The notes below the pieces were generated by a model that saw only the letters and a program-made list of their open reading frames with translations, ran no database searches and had not been told where the DNA came from. The position numbers were made by a program, and so were the translations under genes. Of a stretch of 64,000 nt of DNA, positions 35,263 through 49,300 are shown in pieces. Origin of the DNA: Glandiceps talaboti. Lineage: Eukaryota; Hemichordata; Enteropneusta; Spengelidae. Each line of letters starts with the position of its first letter. Within the stretch, counting starts at the first letter, position 1. The DNA lies in NCBI RefSeq assembly GCF_964340395.1, contig NC_135553.1, positions 22,413,949 through 22,477,948 of the forward strand, given 5' to 3'.

Positions 35263-37331
35263 AAAACCATTGCGCACATCACATCCTACTCATTTTGTTC
35301 CACTAGAGATGTTGAGTAGTATATCAAAGAAGAAGAAGATCAACGTTGCAATAATATACATACCTTGCAAAAATTTAAAAATAAAACACTCAAAATGTAA
35401 ATAATTTACTGTACATTCCTACTAATTTTAACATTTTAGTGTATTATTGATACACTAATTTTATTAATACACAAAAATATTAAAATCACTCATAAACATT
35501 ACAACTCAAAGCCAGCAAATATACTAGTAGATTTTAATTAATAAAAAAAGCAACACCCAAAAAGTAAAAAAAATTGAAATTTTAATTTTCTTACAATATG
35601 ATCTTAAGGCCAATTCCAAAACAAAATAAAAATATTGTGTTTCCAATAACCTCTACTTTAAGCTGCCAACCATATACATTTTTTTTACATTCAAAAAGAT
35701 AAAATGGTGACAGTTCACTTCTGTTTCCATGTAAAATTTTTGGCAAAACTATCTTTTTGGTAATTCTTAAAATAAAAATCCCCCAGAGAAACCAGGTCTT
35801 TTTCAGATTACAAGATGAATGTATACGGTACAGCCTGCATATTGTCTTCATCTACTTCACACCATCGTCGAAAAGCATGACCGTTTTACGGTACCATTCT
35901 TAACGAGCCGGTCCCTACTTTTATTTCAAAGAAATAACATCTCTGGTTTGCGAGAATGCTTCACACATCCTTGGCTTCAGTTACTTCTTTTACATCTCAT
36001 CAAACTATCATAGAAGTATTGTGACCAATGGGCATGTTGTCTTAGGGTTGAACTTGAAGTAAGTTCTCAAAACAACAACAAATAAAAAACAAAATTCCGA
36101 CCTACCTATCCCTATTTCATGAAGCCATATTATCGGAAACAATTTTTTAAAATTTTATTTCTGCCTAATTTAATTACAAGATGGATGTATATTGTAGTTG
36201 GAATCAACCATGAATGCTAGAACTAGAAGACAGTGCTTATAAATTTAAAAAAAGTGTGAATAAAATTATCAAGGAAATAAATATTGACTTTCAAAATCAT
36301 ATTTATATAATTAGGGAGTGATAGGTAAAAACAAGAGTCAAGCAGCGAAATGAGATGATGGTGGTAGGTAAGCCTCATCAATTTTGAAACAATTCATTTC
36401 AGAATGAAATAGTCACTAGTACAACATAAACCACTTACCTTGATCACGAACAATTTATCATACTGGAATTTGAAACTGGGCGTGTATAACTTCAAATTTC
36501 AGATAATAATATCAAATTTTGTAAACCGAATGTTTCGTTAAATTTTTTAACAGGTTTACCTGCGGGGAGGGCGTAACCATCTTCTGAGTAAAATGGGTTT
36601 CAATGTGTTGAATGATTTGATAAAATCGTGGAGGCATAAATTTCATCCATGCATCCATAACAGAATTTTGTCCGAATCTACCCCCATGGTCCGACCTTTT
36701 TTATTTGGAAATAGTTGCTTGTGACTCTCTGACTTACATTGTGAATGTGAGCGAGTGTATTTTTGTACTGTGTAGTGTATTTTTAATATCATTTTGTTAT
36801 AATTTGGGCCTGTTCTCGAAATTTAGAACGATGAAATATAACACAAATACTAAATATAATGTATAAATGTTTACATTGATTTCAACATAGACAGCAAATC
36901 ACGGATAGAACAACTGTTACTCGTTCAATATTATTTCTGCACGAGAATTGTAAAGTGACGTCACCAATAAAATACCAAATATACTATAGAAACGTTTCAT
37001 ATTCAGACATTAGAAGAAAAGTCAGTCGTAAAACGTACCTTACAAAGAATATGCGGCACTCAACGTTCAAAATACAACAAGAGAGGTGCTGACAGGTACG
37101 TGGGGCAGGTGATCGGTGAGTTTCCTGGTGCATCCCATGTCAGTAACACGTCTGCTGAACCGGATGTTAGCTTTTAAAAAACGACCACTTAAGTTATAAT
37201 TTTTTTGCATTTTGTCTAAATTTAATCATAAAATTTTCAAAATCAAAATGTATGCTCTTTTTTATTTTATACAGCAAAAATTTAGAGCTTAGTGGTATCT
37301 TACAGAGGAGCTACAAAGCGTATAAAAAGGT
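35263..37331. promoter_or_regulatory. Divergent MFSD6L/PDXDC1 intergenic region
   Basis: No coding sequence is recognised. It holds the two minus-strand donor candidates for MFSD6L untranslated exons (36439 and 37039). On the plus strand, a T-rich tract ending TTTTATACAG at about 37274 could be an acceptor before the PDXDC1 start, and a TATAAAAAG lies at 37321. The start-to-start distance and opposite strands allow a shared promoter, but none is demonstrated. Confidence 0.35.
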
Positions 37332-40300
37332 ATGAAGGCTATGTATTTGGATGTAGCTTCGTTACATAGACCAGAAATTAGTAAGCTGAGGGGTAAGATT
37401 GCCAGCGTGGAATCGAACATGGCGACAAAAATGACTCTAGGAGAAGAGGCCGCAGCTGCTGCACCGGTTTCACCGAACAAAATGGAAAAGGAGGTAACTA
37501 AAAAGAAACCAGCGGCGGTCGAAGATAAGTTCCAAGCTGTAAGTTGTTTATGTGTTATTGATCATATCAGCAGAAATGTAGAATATAGCTTTCGTGAGTA
37601 CCTGTCCGTGAGTCCAGTGCAAGTTGTCATTGATATTATGTACACTAGTTGAGTCGAAATACGAAACTTGTTTTGAAGTGACCTGTTTCCGTATTTGTAC
37701 TGAATGATAAAAACTTCAGTGAAATTTGTAGGCAAAATTTCAGCTTTTCCCAGTTGTTTCGAAAGCGGGCAACTCTTTCGCTACTGACTAGTTACAAGTA
37801 GAATGTCAAATCAAAACATAGCCTTATAGTATACAGTACGTTGCACTTATTCTGGACTCGTCCATTGGGAGGGCGTCATACTATTCTAGTTACGTACATG
37901 GCTGTTTCTGTCACAGAGGTACCCTTGCCACATCAGCAGTCAGTTCAACCTAGAAAACAAAAGTCGTGATTTAAACCACAACAATTGTGAAATACAATAA
38001 TTCATTCTTGTTGAAAAAAACATTTACTAGATTAGACTTGGTGTCTTAATATGTTAATGAATGCGCCGGTTCAACATTCAAAATATAGTCTTTTTTTTAA
38101 TAATTTGTAGAAATGGTACTGAAATATTGATAAATGGAATAAAACTGGTTTTAAGTTTTAGCCATCTTTGAGCTCATGAAATTCCTCATGAACACTATGT
38201 TGATGTCCTTGTTACCATGGAAACTTTTACTTTCACTTAAAATTTAAGCAAGAATTGTAATTTATAAATTCAACTATTATAATAAAATTGATGACATTCC
38301 AGACAAGTTTTTAGCATTCCGTTCAATCACCAGTTAAATGTCCTTTGGTATAATATGAAGTATTTTTGAACAACTTATATAATAAAAATACCTTAAAGTT
38401 ATGATATACATGTTACGTCATGTAACTGTTTCACATCATAACTGACCAGACACAACACAGTCAGTTGGTTTTTGTAATTTGAAATATTTTGGTTTCAGAA
38501 TTTTAGATTCACCAGAACTTGTAGATTTGTGTATACATGTATTTGGAATTGATGAGCTCTCTTTGTTGGTTAAATCAAATACCAGCAAAGAAAACAAGCA
38601 AACAATTATATTTCAGTGTACTGTATGTACTACTGTATATTTGAAATGTTTACATTTGGTACATGTATTCTTCATTAACGACAGTGCTTCAAATTATTAA
38701 TAATATAAAATTGAAATTGTGCTATGATCAGTGATTTTAACAGGGTGTGGTAACCCAGGTAACAGAGTAGGGAAGGATACATATAGCTGTTTAAATTTGC
38801 AGACATATCCATACCTTGGAATATAATTATAGTCTGTAAATGTCACTGTGAAACTAAGGTAGATGTGGGTTTCACTTACGTCCAGCTCTTAAGAATATTT
38901 TATCATAAATCAATGAAAAACTGAAAATCATAAATGAAATTAGTCAATTAGAAAAATTAGAAAACAGGCATACAGGTGTATAAAAGCAACCGTACAAATT
39001 TAGTATTGAATTGAAGAAAGTCCATAAACCTTATTGTGTAAATTTAATGCGCCCCCCCCCCCCTCCCCCCCCAAAAAAAGGGTAGAGGAAATGAATCATT
39101 AATGCAGAAAACTGGTGACATCAGCAGTGTAGTAGGTGGCTATATAATCTGGACTACAGGGTGTTCAACAGCTGTTGTATAACACCTCCATATTCAGTTC
39201 ATTCAAATATTAATCACTGACAATCTATACATGTACATGTACCAATGCACGTTTCTCTTATTTCAAATTTGTAATGTTTTCCTTAAATATAAAGCAGAAG
39301 ATTTGACAGGTATCAATTTGATTTGATTTAGATGAAACCTAATGCGTGTCCATAGCAACCACACCATTGTAAATTAACAACTCATCTGCTTAAAGTATAA
39401 TTATTATATGTAGATTGTAAAATTGAAACACTGTAAATGGATAATTCAGTGCTGACTTCAAACACTGTAAATAGATAATTCAGTGCTGACTTGAGAGTGG
39501 GTGTGAAAAACTTCAGCTGTGAACTAAAAGTCAGGATTGTAAGGGGAAATTTTGATGCATATTTACGTCCCATGCATACAATTACTTGCAATACATACAT
39601 GTAGTTGTCTACTAGAGCAAGCTGCAGCATACTACCTGTACATATATGTTGTATATTGCTGTGTTTGATAAACATATATCACCAGTTGGGTTACTGTAAT
39701 TGCTGAAAAATGTACGATTTTGAAAACTGAGTTTGAAGTAATTAAACCATACTACTCGAAGATTTGAAGAACCATAGCATAAACAGATAGAGGGTATCAA
39801 ACTATACCTTACAAATCTTTGTTCAGGAATATGCCATCATTTTACTCCACCTCTACAAACAATGTGCAAATAGCCTTAGAGATTGGAACAATACATTTGT
39901 ACATTGTATATTGTAGTTACAAACTGTAGTATTATATGCTGTAGGCTGTTTGTTTTCAGCTCAGACCACTAAAAGAATAGTGGTCTGAGTTTTCAGTTAC
40001 CAAGTACATCATTGCAGTAGTTACAACCTGTAGTATCATTACATTACATGCTGTAGGCTGTTTGTTTTCAGTTACCAAGCACAACATTGCAGTAGTTACA
40101 ATTTAATTACTTGGACAGTGATGAATCACAAGTCTGTATAATGTACAGTTAGCAGGTTTAGTGTAGTTTGTAAGGTACGCCAAGACGAGGTACATTTGTA
40201 CCCTTATGCATACATGTACATGTGTACTAGTAGGTTAACCCATGAGGGCTGAACAACATGCTATGTCGTACAGTCTAGTTTATATAGTGTGAGAATCAGT

Positions 40301-43300
40301 AGCCTGGAATCTAAAAAAAATGTATGCATTGGGGGGGGGGGGGGATTTGAGATGTGGAAATCAAAATTCAAAATCCCCATTCATGGGGATTCTAGACGAG
40401 ATAAGAAAATCCTTAATCCATGATGTATGATATATTATGTACATGTACTATTATAACTTGGAAGTAATGACTTACATGTATACAACCAAGATTGGGGTTG
40501 TACAGGAAGTGTACAAATGTATCATCTACACAACATCATTAGCAATTTTTAGTTTTTTCTCTTTGCAAATGCTGCTCACTTAGTGCCATGGTGCCAACTT
40601 ATTGAGTCTGCAGTATTTTTTGGAGACAGTCATTGCAACATTGTATTACACACAGTAGATGATAACGTTTTATACTTTTATAGTCAAAACAAATCTTGAT
40701 ATCAAATCTCCACTCATGGTCTGTTTACCAAACACAACAACCTTGTAGAGGTTGGATGACTATTTAGTAAAGGTATGACAGTGATACATTGTAACTTACT
40801 TGTCTCACAATTATTGATAAATGTGAAAACTATTTTCAATGATGGTTCCACCAAGCTAGCGTACATGTATACTCAAAGGGAAAAAATGATGATGGGTTCA
40901 ATTATAATGATGTTGTGTAGACTACACTTTCCATGCAACCCTGATCTTGGCTGTAAAGTACTCCCTGAAGACTGGAGTAGTACATTTCAGTAGTTAAGAC
41001 ATGTTCCAGGCAATGGACTCCTTGTCAATACAAACATGAATGTGTATATCATATGACTTTGGCTAACCTTTTTCTACAGTTCTTATTTATTCCATATATG
41101 AGACTCTAAATCCACAAACAACATAATTATATAAGTAAAGATGGTAAACTTTAAAAGCTGGCTCTATTTAAAGGATAACACATATTGTACTTCACACGTT
41201 TTGTAATGAATGAGTGCAAAGCATATTTAGTTGTATTCATTTTACAATAAAGATTAGTTACATAGGACATATGTTCACTCAATGATTACATCATGACCTT
41301 TGACATCTGAAGTGTTCAATTGTTGAAATACCATCAAATGAAAGTCAAAGAAAGACCAATCTGATTATCTCTCTTTTTTTGCTATAAGACCAAAATGGGA
41401 ACATATCATATCATATGAAAGACAGTATTCAAGCCAAAATGGAAGGTGCTGTTTAATAGTGAATAAATAGCCGTCTATTACATTGGGTTTTAATGAGATT
41501 GAGGAAAGACATACATGTATGCTTGAGGTAATATCATGTAAAATTTAATACATGTATGATATATACAGCTGTGTATTTACACTGGTCTGTCAATACCTTG
41601 ATTGTGCAGTTTAAAATAACACCAATGCATTCCTAGTGTTGTTAAAGATCATAGTCTGGCATTGTCACAACAGTTGATGACATAATTATTGTGGGTTTTT
41701 TTTTAGTTTTAGACAAGACTTAGAATTTAGCTATTATAATTATCAATTTTATAAGGTGAAATAGAAAAAAAGAGTAACTTTTGAATGAAAGGTCCGATTT
41801 GAATCAAATAAAATGCATTTTTCTTGTTTTCTTGTTTTGAAGAGATCTATCAAATGAACCCATTTTTAATGTTGTACAATGTATGGTTAATTTTCACCTG
41901 GAATCCCTACATGTATCATTGTATGTAAGTCAAATAAACTGACTCTACATGTACATGTACGTTGCTTTTCCCTGTTAACCCTAACACCTCAAAACTTGCA
42001 TAAAAATCAGAAATATTTTTTTTTAAATAATAAGACAAAAATATAGATGTCACAGTCCCTAAAAGCAAAAATAGAAAAATGTTTTAAAAGTAACCATACC
42101 TGTAATTAGATATGTACAATGTAATTGGAACAATAGCATGTTTTCTTATTTAGCACATTCATCAAAATCATGCATGTTATAAAGATTGCAATAATTCATC
42201 ATTATGAGAAAACAAGAAAAGAATTATTATTGCTACACACAGTGATATAAAATGTACAGTTATTAATAGCCATTTAGAATCAGACAATTTACATCATATC
42301 CTACCTAATTTATCATATTTATGAAAATGTGTTTGCTGGATAATAATAGTAGTATAATTTATTATAATATTTATCACTCTTATTCTTAAAGGCCACCAAC
42401 CTAAATCGTACATTCACAGATGCGACCAAAATATAAATAGTTAAAGCATACATGTACACATAGTAGTACATGTATGTTCACTGCTGTACATGATGTACAT
42501 GTGTTCTAGATCTAACATGATCTATTAGGTTCTATATGTAGTACAGTCAATTTCTCAATACCGTACAGCTGAAATTTCTGTTTGATACAACCACGCAAAA
42601 AACAACAAGAAACTGGATATGCCACACTTCAATAGCAAGATTGAATGAGTAGTGTCTTGCTACATTTTGTCTGAGTGAAATGAACTACGCATGCCACCAT
42701 ACAGACATAAAAATTTGCATGTAATTTTCAAAGTTACTTGCCCAATGGGCAGATGGGTAAAAAAAATGAATTTCGAGGCCTGTCAAATGTAAACCGCAAA
42801 GGACATTTTATGTGCCCTTCATCAGGTGTTGATACTAAGAAAAACATTGGCACCCGAACATCTGCATGGAGTTGCAATATAATGATGTGTGTCTTTTTAT
42901 TTACTTTTCAGTTGTTCATCGATCCAGCAATAAACAAAATGAGTGAGAATATGAAAGAAACTTTCAAGCAGCTTGATGACTTGACAAAGTAAGTAATGTA
43001 CATACACACTTATCTTACTGTTTTCGCCAAGTTGGATTATCATAATTTTAGTGGAGAATGTCAGTTGAATTTTAAATACCTTTGGAACTAAGATAGATTT
43101 TACCCACTTACTATAACAAAAATACTCGGTAAGGAACCATAATATTAGTAATAAAATGACAAGGGAAACTTGGGTATATTTGACCTACTGTACTTGGCAC
43201 CTTACTAGTAGGGAACCCTGGTAAAATAAATGAGCAACTCAGGTAGATATTACCTACTTGCTGTCATAAAGCAAATCACTGGATTATTTCTACTTGACTG

Positions 43301-46300
43301 CATCCTCAGTAGTTGTAAAAAGATAAATGGAGACATACATGTCGTCCTACAATGTAAACGTGTATAGTAATTAGCAGTGTGCCCTTTAAGCCAATATGAC
43401 GCACCACTGATGCACACAATTTCTACTGATGCACCAAAAATTGGTGTTCCCCTATCTCTTTCTATGTAGTGACTCACAAGAAATGCCAGTTTTTCTCGTT
43501 TTGACACACAACTATAATCTTTAGAGGGCACACTGGTAATTAGTATGGCCATAGTGATACATGTAGTACACATGTACATGTAGCTGTCTTTTAGTGACAT
43601 TACTTGTATGTAGGAGGAGGTATTTGATTAAATGTCAACAGCTTCAAGTGTCATTGTATACTGCAAAGTGAAGTCTTGTATGACCTACATGTACACGATA
43701 CAGTTACATGTATAACATTTGATATCAGTCACTAAATTCCAGTAGTGACACATGAGGTTGGCTTTTCATGTCTTGTTTTCATTTCATGTCTGAATAAAAA
43801 TTTGTTCATTTTAATTTGAGGACAATTTCTTTTTGTGAACTTAATTTAATAATCATAATGTATTTTTTTGTAGTGCATAGCAAGGAAAGGGAAAGTATCA
43901 TAAACCTGAGAAAAGAGAGAAAAATGATATTGAAAGAGTATCATTAAAATTAGAATAAAATGTTATTTTGGCTTTGCTTGTCCTGTAAACTGGTCACCAT
44001 AAAGTGTCCAGCTAGAAGCACATTAATGGTTGAAATGTGGGTATAGGTAACATTGATTGGGTTGTTGTCCTTACAGTATGTTGATTTCTCTTTCAGTGTT
44101 GAAATGAGAACACACCTAGTTCACAATGTGAATGAGGTGAAAGGTCGTATGCGTCATAGGTCACAGCAAGGTCACCATGCTATGGTCATCACTGCCTAGT
44201 TTAGCTGCTAGACCCCTTGGGCTACTCTGCTTACTCTAAAGGTGATCGAAGGTCACTGCTGAGGGCGCCCAGACATACAAAATGTAGATACTGGTTGCCC
44301 AGACATAGGTACTCATAAGCCTAGGGCTTTATTCAGCAATGGTGTCCCTCAGAACACAAAACAGAGATCCAATATCTCTCTACTTGTACATGTACAACAA
44401 GACTAGTCGCTGCCCTGATAAAGAATCAAATTATAAATACTACAAATATACATGGTAGAGCAATATAATGCACAGAGTTTGAAAATATTAATATAGAACA
44501 TACAATGTACACATCATTGCATATCATATCCTGATGCAGGAATTTCAATGGACGGAATTTTTAACTACTATAACAAAAACAGCTGGAGAATGAACAATAA
44601 ATTCTACATCTACAGATGATTGGTTGTTTTATTCGGAAAAGAACTGTATCAGTTTTATTTTAATTTATAATAATACAAAGACAGCTGGTGTCATTTATAT
44701 ACAATAGTAATAAACACAGAGGAACACTTCAAATTTGTACATGTATAATATTCATGTATATGTGTAAAGTTACACTGTATGAAATTTATACTTCTTCTGA
44801 ATTACACCATATCACACACTCTGCTGATATTATTTCATATGATAGTTTGAATGATAAATGTACCTAAATTTCACTGGTAGGAAGTGTGAATTTTGATTGC
44901 TGATAGACTGATTTCGCGACCCTTATGAGTATATTTAAGAAATGGAATATGTGAAAAATTCAATCACAATTTGATATCGAGGTCAGCTATTTTTGTACAT
45001 GTACATGTAGTTGGTCGATTTAATTTGATTAGTTTATTTTGTGTTGTTGGCCTTTTTTACTGTGACTTGGTTTCTGTCACTCTCCCATAAAATCATGACC
45101 AAACCAAACCATACAGACATGTAATAGAATAGAATAGATTAGAATAGAATAGAATAGAATAGAATAGAATAGAATAGAAAAGAATAGAATAGAAATAATG
45201 TTTATTGTCCATAGTGTAAACCTGTTAAATTGTGTTATTAATACAATTTTGGGGACAATGCAAATAAAGATAGATGTAGTAGGATTGAATGTAACAACTA
45301 CTGTATCCAGAGTTTGTTGAATACATGGAGATCAGGCAAACTACACAGAATGTACATGTACACAGTGTAGGGAGGCCAGAACTCGTTTATTTTATTTCAT
45401 TTTATATTTAATTTTTTTAAATTTAAAAAAAAAATTATTCTGACATAAAATTATGCATGAGTTTGATATGAAAGATCTTGCTTCGGATGTTTTCGAATAC
45501 AATTCTGTTATTCAAACATGTACACGTAACAGCGGCCAGATTGTAATTAAATTGGTTAAAATTATTAACTTAATTAAGTAAGATATTCAGATTCGGGCAC
45601 TTTTAATTATAATAATTGCTGTTTTATGTATATTATCCCTTGCCATGATTGTACTATACAATAATTGCTTGGCAGTGCTTACATGTAGTCTGAACGGTCC
45701 AGCCATTGGTTAGTCTGAGTTACAAAAATGTACCCAGACTCTCATCACTGGGGCATCACCCCACGCACAGTATAAGCAGAAGGAACACCTTGATCTTTCA
45801 GGCTATTAGCAGTGCTTCTAGTCTGTAAGTGTAAGGTACAAATGTATGCCGTGACAGGGCGCCCTCACACATCCACCAACCCCTACCAGAGGAGAGTGTG
45901 AGAGGAGGTCGGTGAGGGCGAAACGTCACAACGTATCTTACATATATAGTCTACAATGCTGTACATGTATACACTGTGCTTAAAGTAGTCCATCCCATAT
46001 GCTGTAGTCAGTCAGTACCAATTTCTATCGTCTTGAATCTTGAAGGAAAATCATTCCGTAATTTGCTATATATAAAATTATAATTGCTATATGCTGTCAG
46101 GTTATTTGATAACTGCAATGTGTTGATAGTATGAGTATCAAGTAACAGTGATAACATAATTTATAAGGGGATAAATTTCTTTTGAGATACATGTAACTAA
46201 AAAAGAGAGAACCGCACTTCAGTTATATACATGTAGGTCAGTAAAATTATCATATGGAAGATATGACTTGTTTGATGGACACTGTTTAATATTGTGAAAT

Positions 46301-49300
46301 GTGCAATAAAAATACATGAGAGTTTAGCAGATTATAACCTTAAAATTAAAGACGAATATTCTTTAAATTCATTAAATTATCAATTATTGGGGTATAGTGT
46401 GCCCTCTAATGATAGCCAAATTTTGTTGCTGTGAGTCAAAATGATAAAAACTGGCATTTCTTGTGAGTCAACACATAGAAAGAGATAGGTGAACATCAAA
46501 TTTTGGTGCACCACTAGAAATTGTGCATCAGTGGCTCTTCCAATTGACTTAGAGGGCACACTGATGCAACCTTTATAGATGATGGATATAACGTAAGTAA
46601 ATGCATGTATGGAGGGGTTTATCGTTTGTCAATAACCAATGCAAATTGCACATAAAAAGTTGTCCTTTTGTGGCAAGAAGCGCATAATTGAATAGTATTC
46701 CCAATATTTTTTCTTAATTCATCCAAGGAAAATATGAGTGGCCAAAGGGGCCTTGTCACTACAAGTAGACGAATAGTGACAAAACTTTCACCTGTAGGGT
46801 ATGAATATTTTCTGGCTGATTGAAGGAAAATATTTGGGAATAATATAATTCAACTTCTTCAAGCATAATTCATGAAAAATGTTGAAAAATAATAGTGATT
46901 TTGAACCTTTTGAGTCCTATATTTGCAAGTTGTTGTGGCGTTGAGCAACCAGGGTACAAAAGGCAATATTTTTGTTTGAATGTGTTCCATCGGGCTTTTG
47001 TGAAATCACAGTTGTCATCTTTGTAACCCTCAAGCGACCATTCATTTCAAAACAGGATATGTAATGATTTCTATATCTCTTATGGAAACAGTCATTCAAT
47101 ATCACGATTCTTCAGTATAACTTTAAAAAAAAAATCTTTTTCTTTTCAAAGACAAATGGAGAAGGAAAGGGAAGAGAAATGGAAGACAAGACATGTGAAA
47201 GGAAGACAAGATATTCCGGGACCATTAGAAGGAAAGTAAGTATCCAGGGTTTGTTGGATGCAGAATTCATAGGTGTACTCATGTTACTCCTTGATCCTAT
47301 AAAGTACATTTTGTATAATTGATATTATTATCAAGGGATGACATTGTACAAACAATAACAAACTTTTAAAGTTAATTATTTGGTTATTTATAACTTTATT
47401 GGACCCTGTACATTTTATCTTAAAGTGGCCATATGGATGAGGATTGGGTATTTATTTTGGATTTTTAATTTATAAAACAATTTTATCATGGCTTCCTGCT
47501 TGACATGTCAAATCAACGTGAAACAACATATGGCAAGTCCTTGTTTGTAACTCAATACATTTCAAAAAGCTAAATCATGTAAAAAGTTTGTTATTGTACG
47601 TACAAATTACAATAACAAAGATTTTACATGTTTATTAAGCTTTTGCAATATCTTGCGTTACAAACAAGAACTTGGCATACACATGTATGTTGTTTCTCGT
47701 TGATTTGACATGTCAAGCAGGAAGCCATGATAAAATTGTTTTATAAATTAAAAATCCAAAATAAATACCCAATCTCATCCATATGGTTACTGTAAGAAGT
47801 TTTTATATAGCTTTTAAACAGGTTCTCTCTCCCATACATATTGTATGTTCAAGTATCAGAGCTTCCAGATATGTTAGCAAAAGTTTTTTGGTCCAAAATA
47901 AAAAAAAAAAATTGTAAGCATTTACTATTTATTGAATTTTGGAAAATTCAGATTTTGAATCAATAGTGTCTCACTTTTATTCCTGTCGCCATGGTAATAA
48001 GGTGTTGATAAATGTTGTACGTTTTTACATAACTGACAAAGAGTGAGCACCAATCAGATGCCAATGTACCATATGATGTCATCGCTTGTTACATAACCAT
48101 TATATCAGTAGATGACATCTGTTACAGCTTTTTTCACTTGTTGTGTGTCTATCACATGGTTTTTTTACCGTCTCTGTTTTTCACCAACAGTGGTCAAAAA
48201 CTTGAAGATATTATCAGTCTTATAGAAGATTTAATCATGTATGAAGATGAGGAGAAAAAAGAGAAGAAGGCGTAAGTCTAAATTTTATACTTTTTACAAA
48301 AAATCTAAAAAAAATGTCCATGGTGTTGATATAGACAATGTAATATTATATTAGTCTATGGTTGTGTACATGTAGTTATGCTGGATGGTCGTATCAGACT
48401 TTTTAGTCTGCGACATGTGATTACAATAAATGAATAAATCTAATTTTTCAAGCAGATTGAAAATGAGATATTTTAAATGATATAATATTACCAGGTATTT
48501 CGAAAACTTAGTTTTAGTCTGGGGCAACTCTGACCTGTGTTCCTGTGTTGCGGAGTCAGGTCCATAATGTTAGGATGACTCTGACTGAGAACAGTGTTGA
48601 TGTCATGTACTTACAAAACATACATGACTTCGTACTCAAGTCAACTCAACATTACCTTGGGCTAGCTTAAATTATGGCAAAAATGGACAAAAGTGCAACA
48701 TATTAAATGTTTGGATTTGTATCATGAGTACTGCAGAACAAATTACGTGAACGCACATTGTTGTAGAGTGACAAGACAATGTATCCTGTATTTTTGGTTT
48801 GATGGTGTTCATCTTTGATTTATGCATGGTGCGATTATTTTGATTTATGAAAATGATATTCACTGGCAAACCGTTAGTCTGATAGAGTTGAAAAGTGTCT
48901 CCAGAAATAAAAAAAATCACGAGAATCTTGCCAGTTTTCATACGAAAAAAAAAATGTCTTTATATTTTTTAAGAACAATTGATTCAGTGTACATGTACTT
49001 TAAAATCTTTATTCATTTCAACACACATCTGTGCTGGCAGAAACAGTGATTTGCTCTTTGTAGTTCAAAATTTACATAATTTATTGAAATTAAGTCTATT
49101 TATACCACAACCTGTGCAATGTGTGTGCCATGTGAACAAAATGAACAATTGATAGATAATTGAAACAAAATCTGACTGTTTGATTTTTGATCAATTGTTA
49201 TGATGTCAGTTGGTGATAATTAGTTGTACAGTACATGTATGAAAAGTTACTTGGATCGACAAACGGGAGATCTGTAATCATCATCAAAATCAATCGCAAA

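Larger units (their letters stand above)
37539..42911. other. PDXDC1 intron 1
   Basis: 5.4 kb with no further exon recognised. It holds the tandem duplication with hairpin at 39915-40100, a 44-bp duplication around 39425-39490, a G run at about 40331-40344 and many TACATGTA/GTACATGTAC palindromes. Confidence 0.5.

Noticed and set aside
43864-43880. Alternative PDXDC1 acceptor at about 43874 (TTTTTTTGTAG)
   Set aside because: It would give a stop codon two residues after the junction (AAT GCA TAG), so it adds no meaningful exon.
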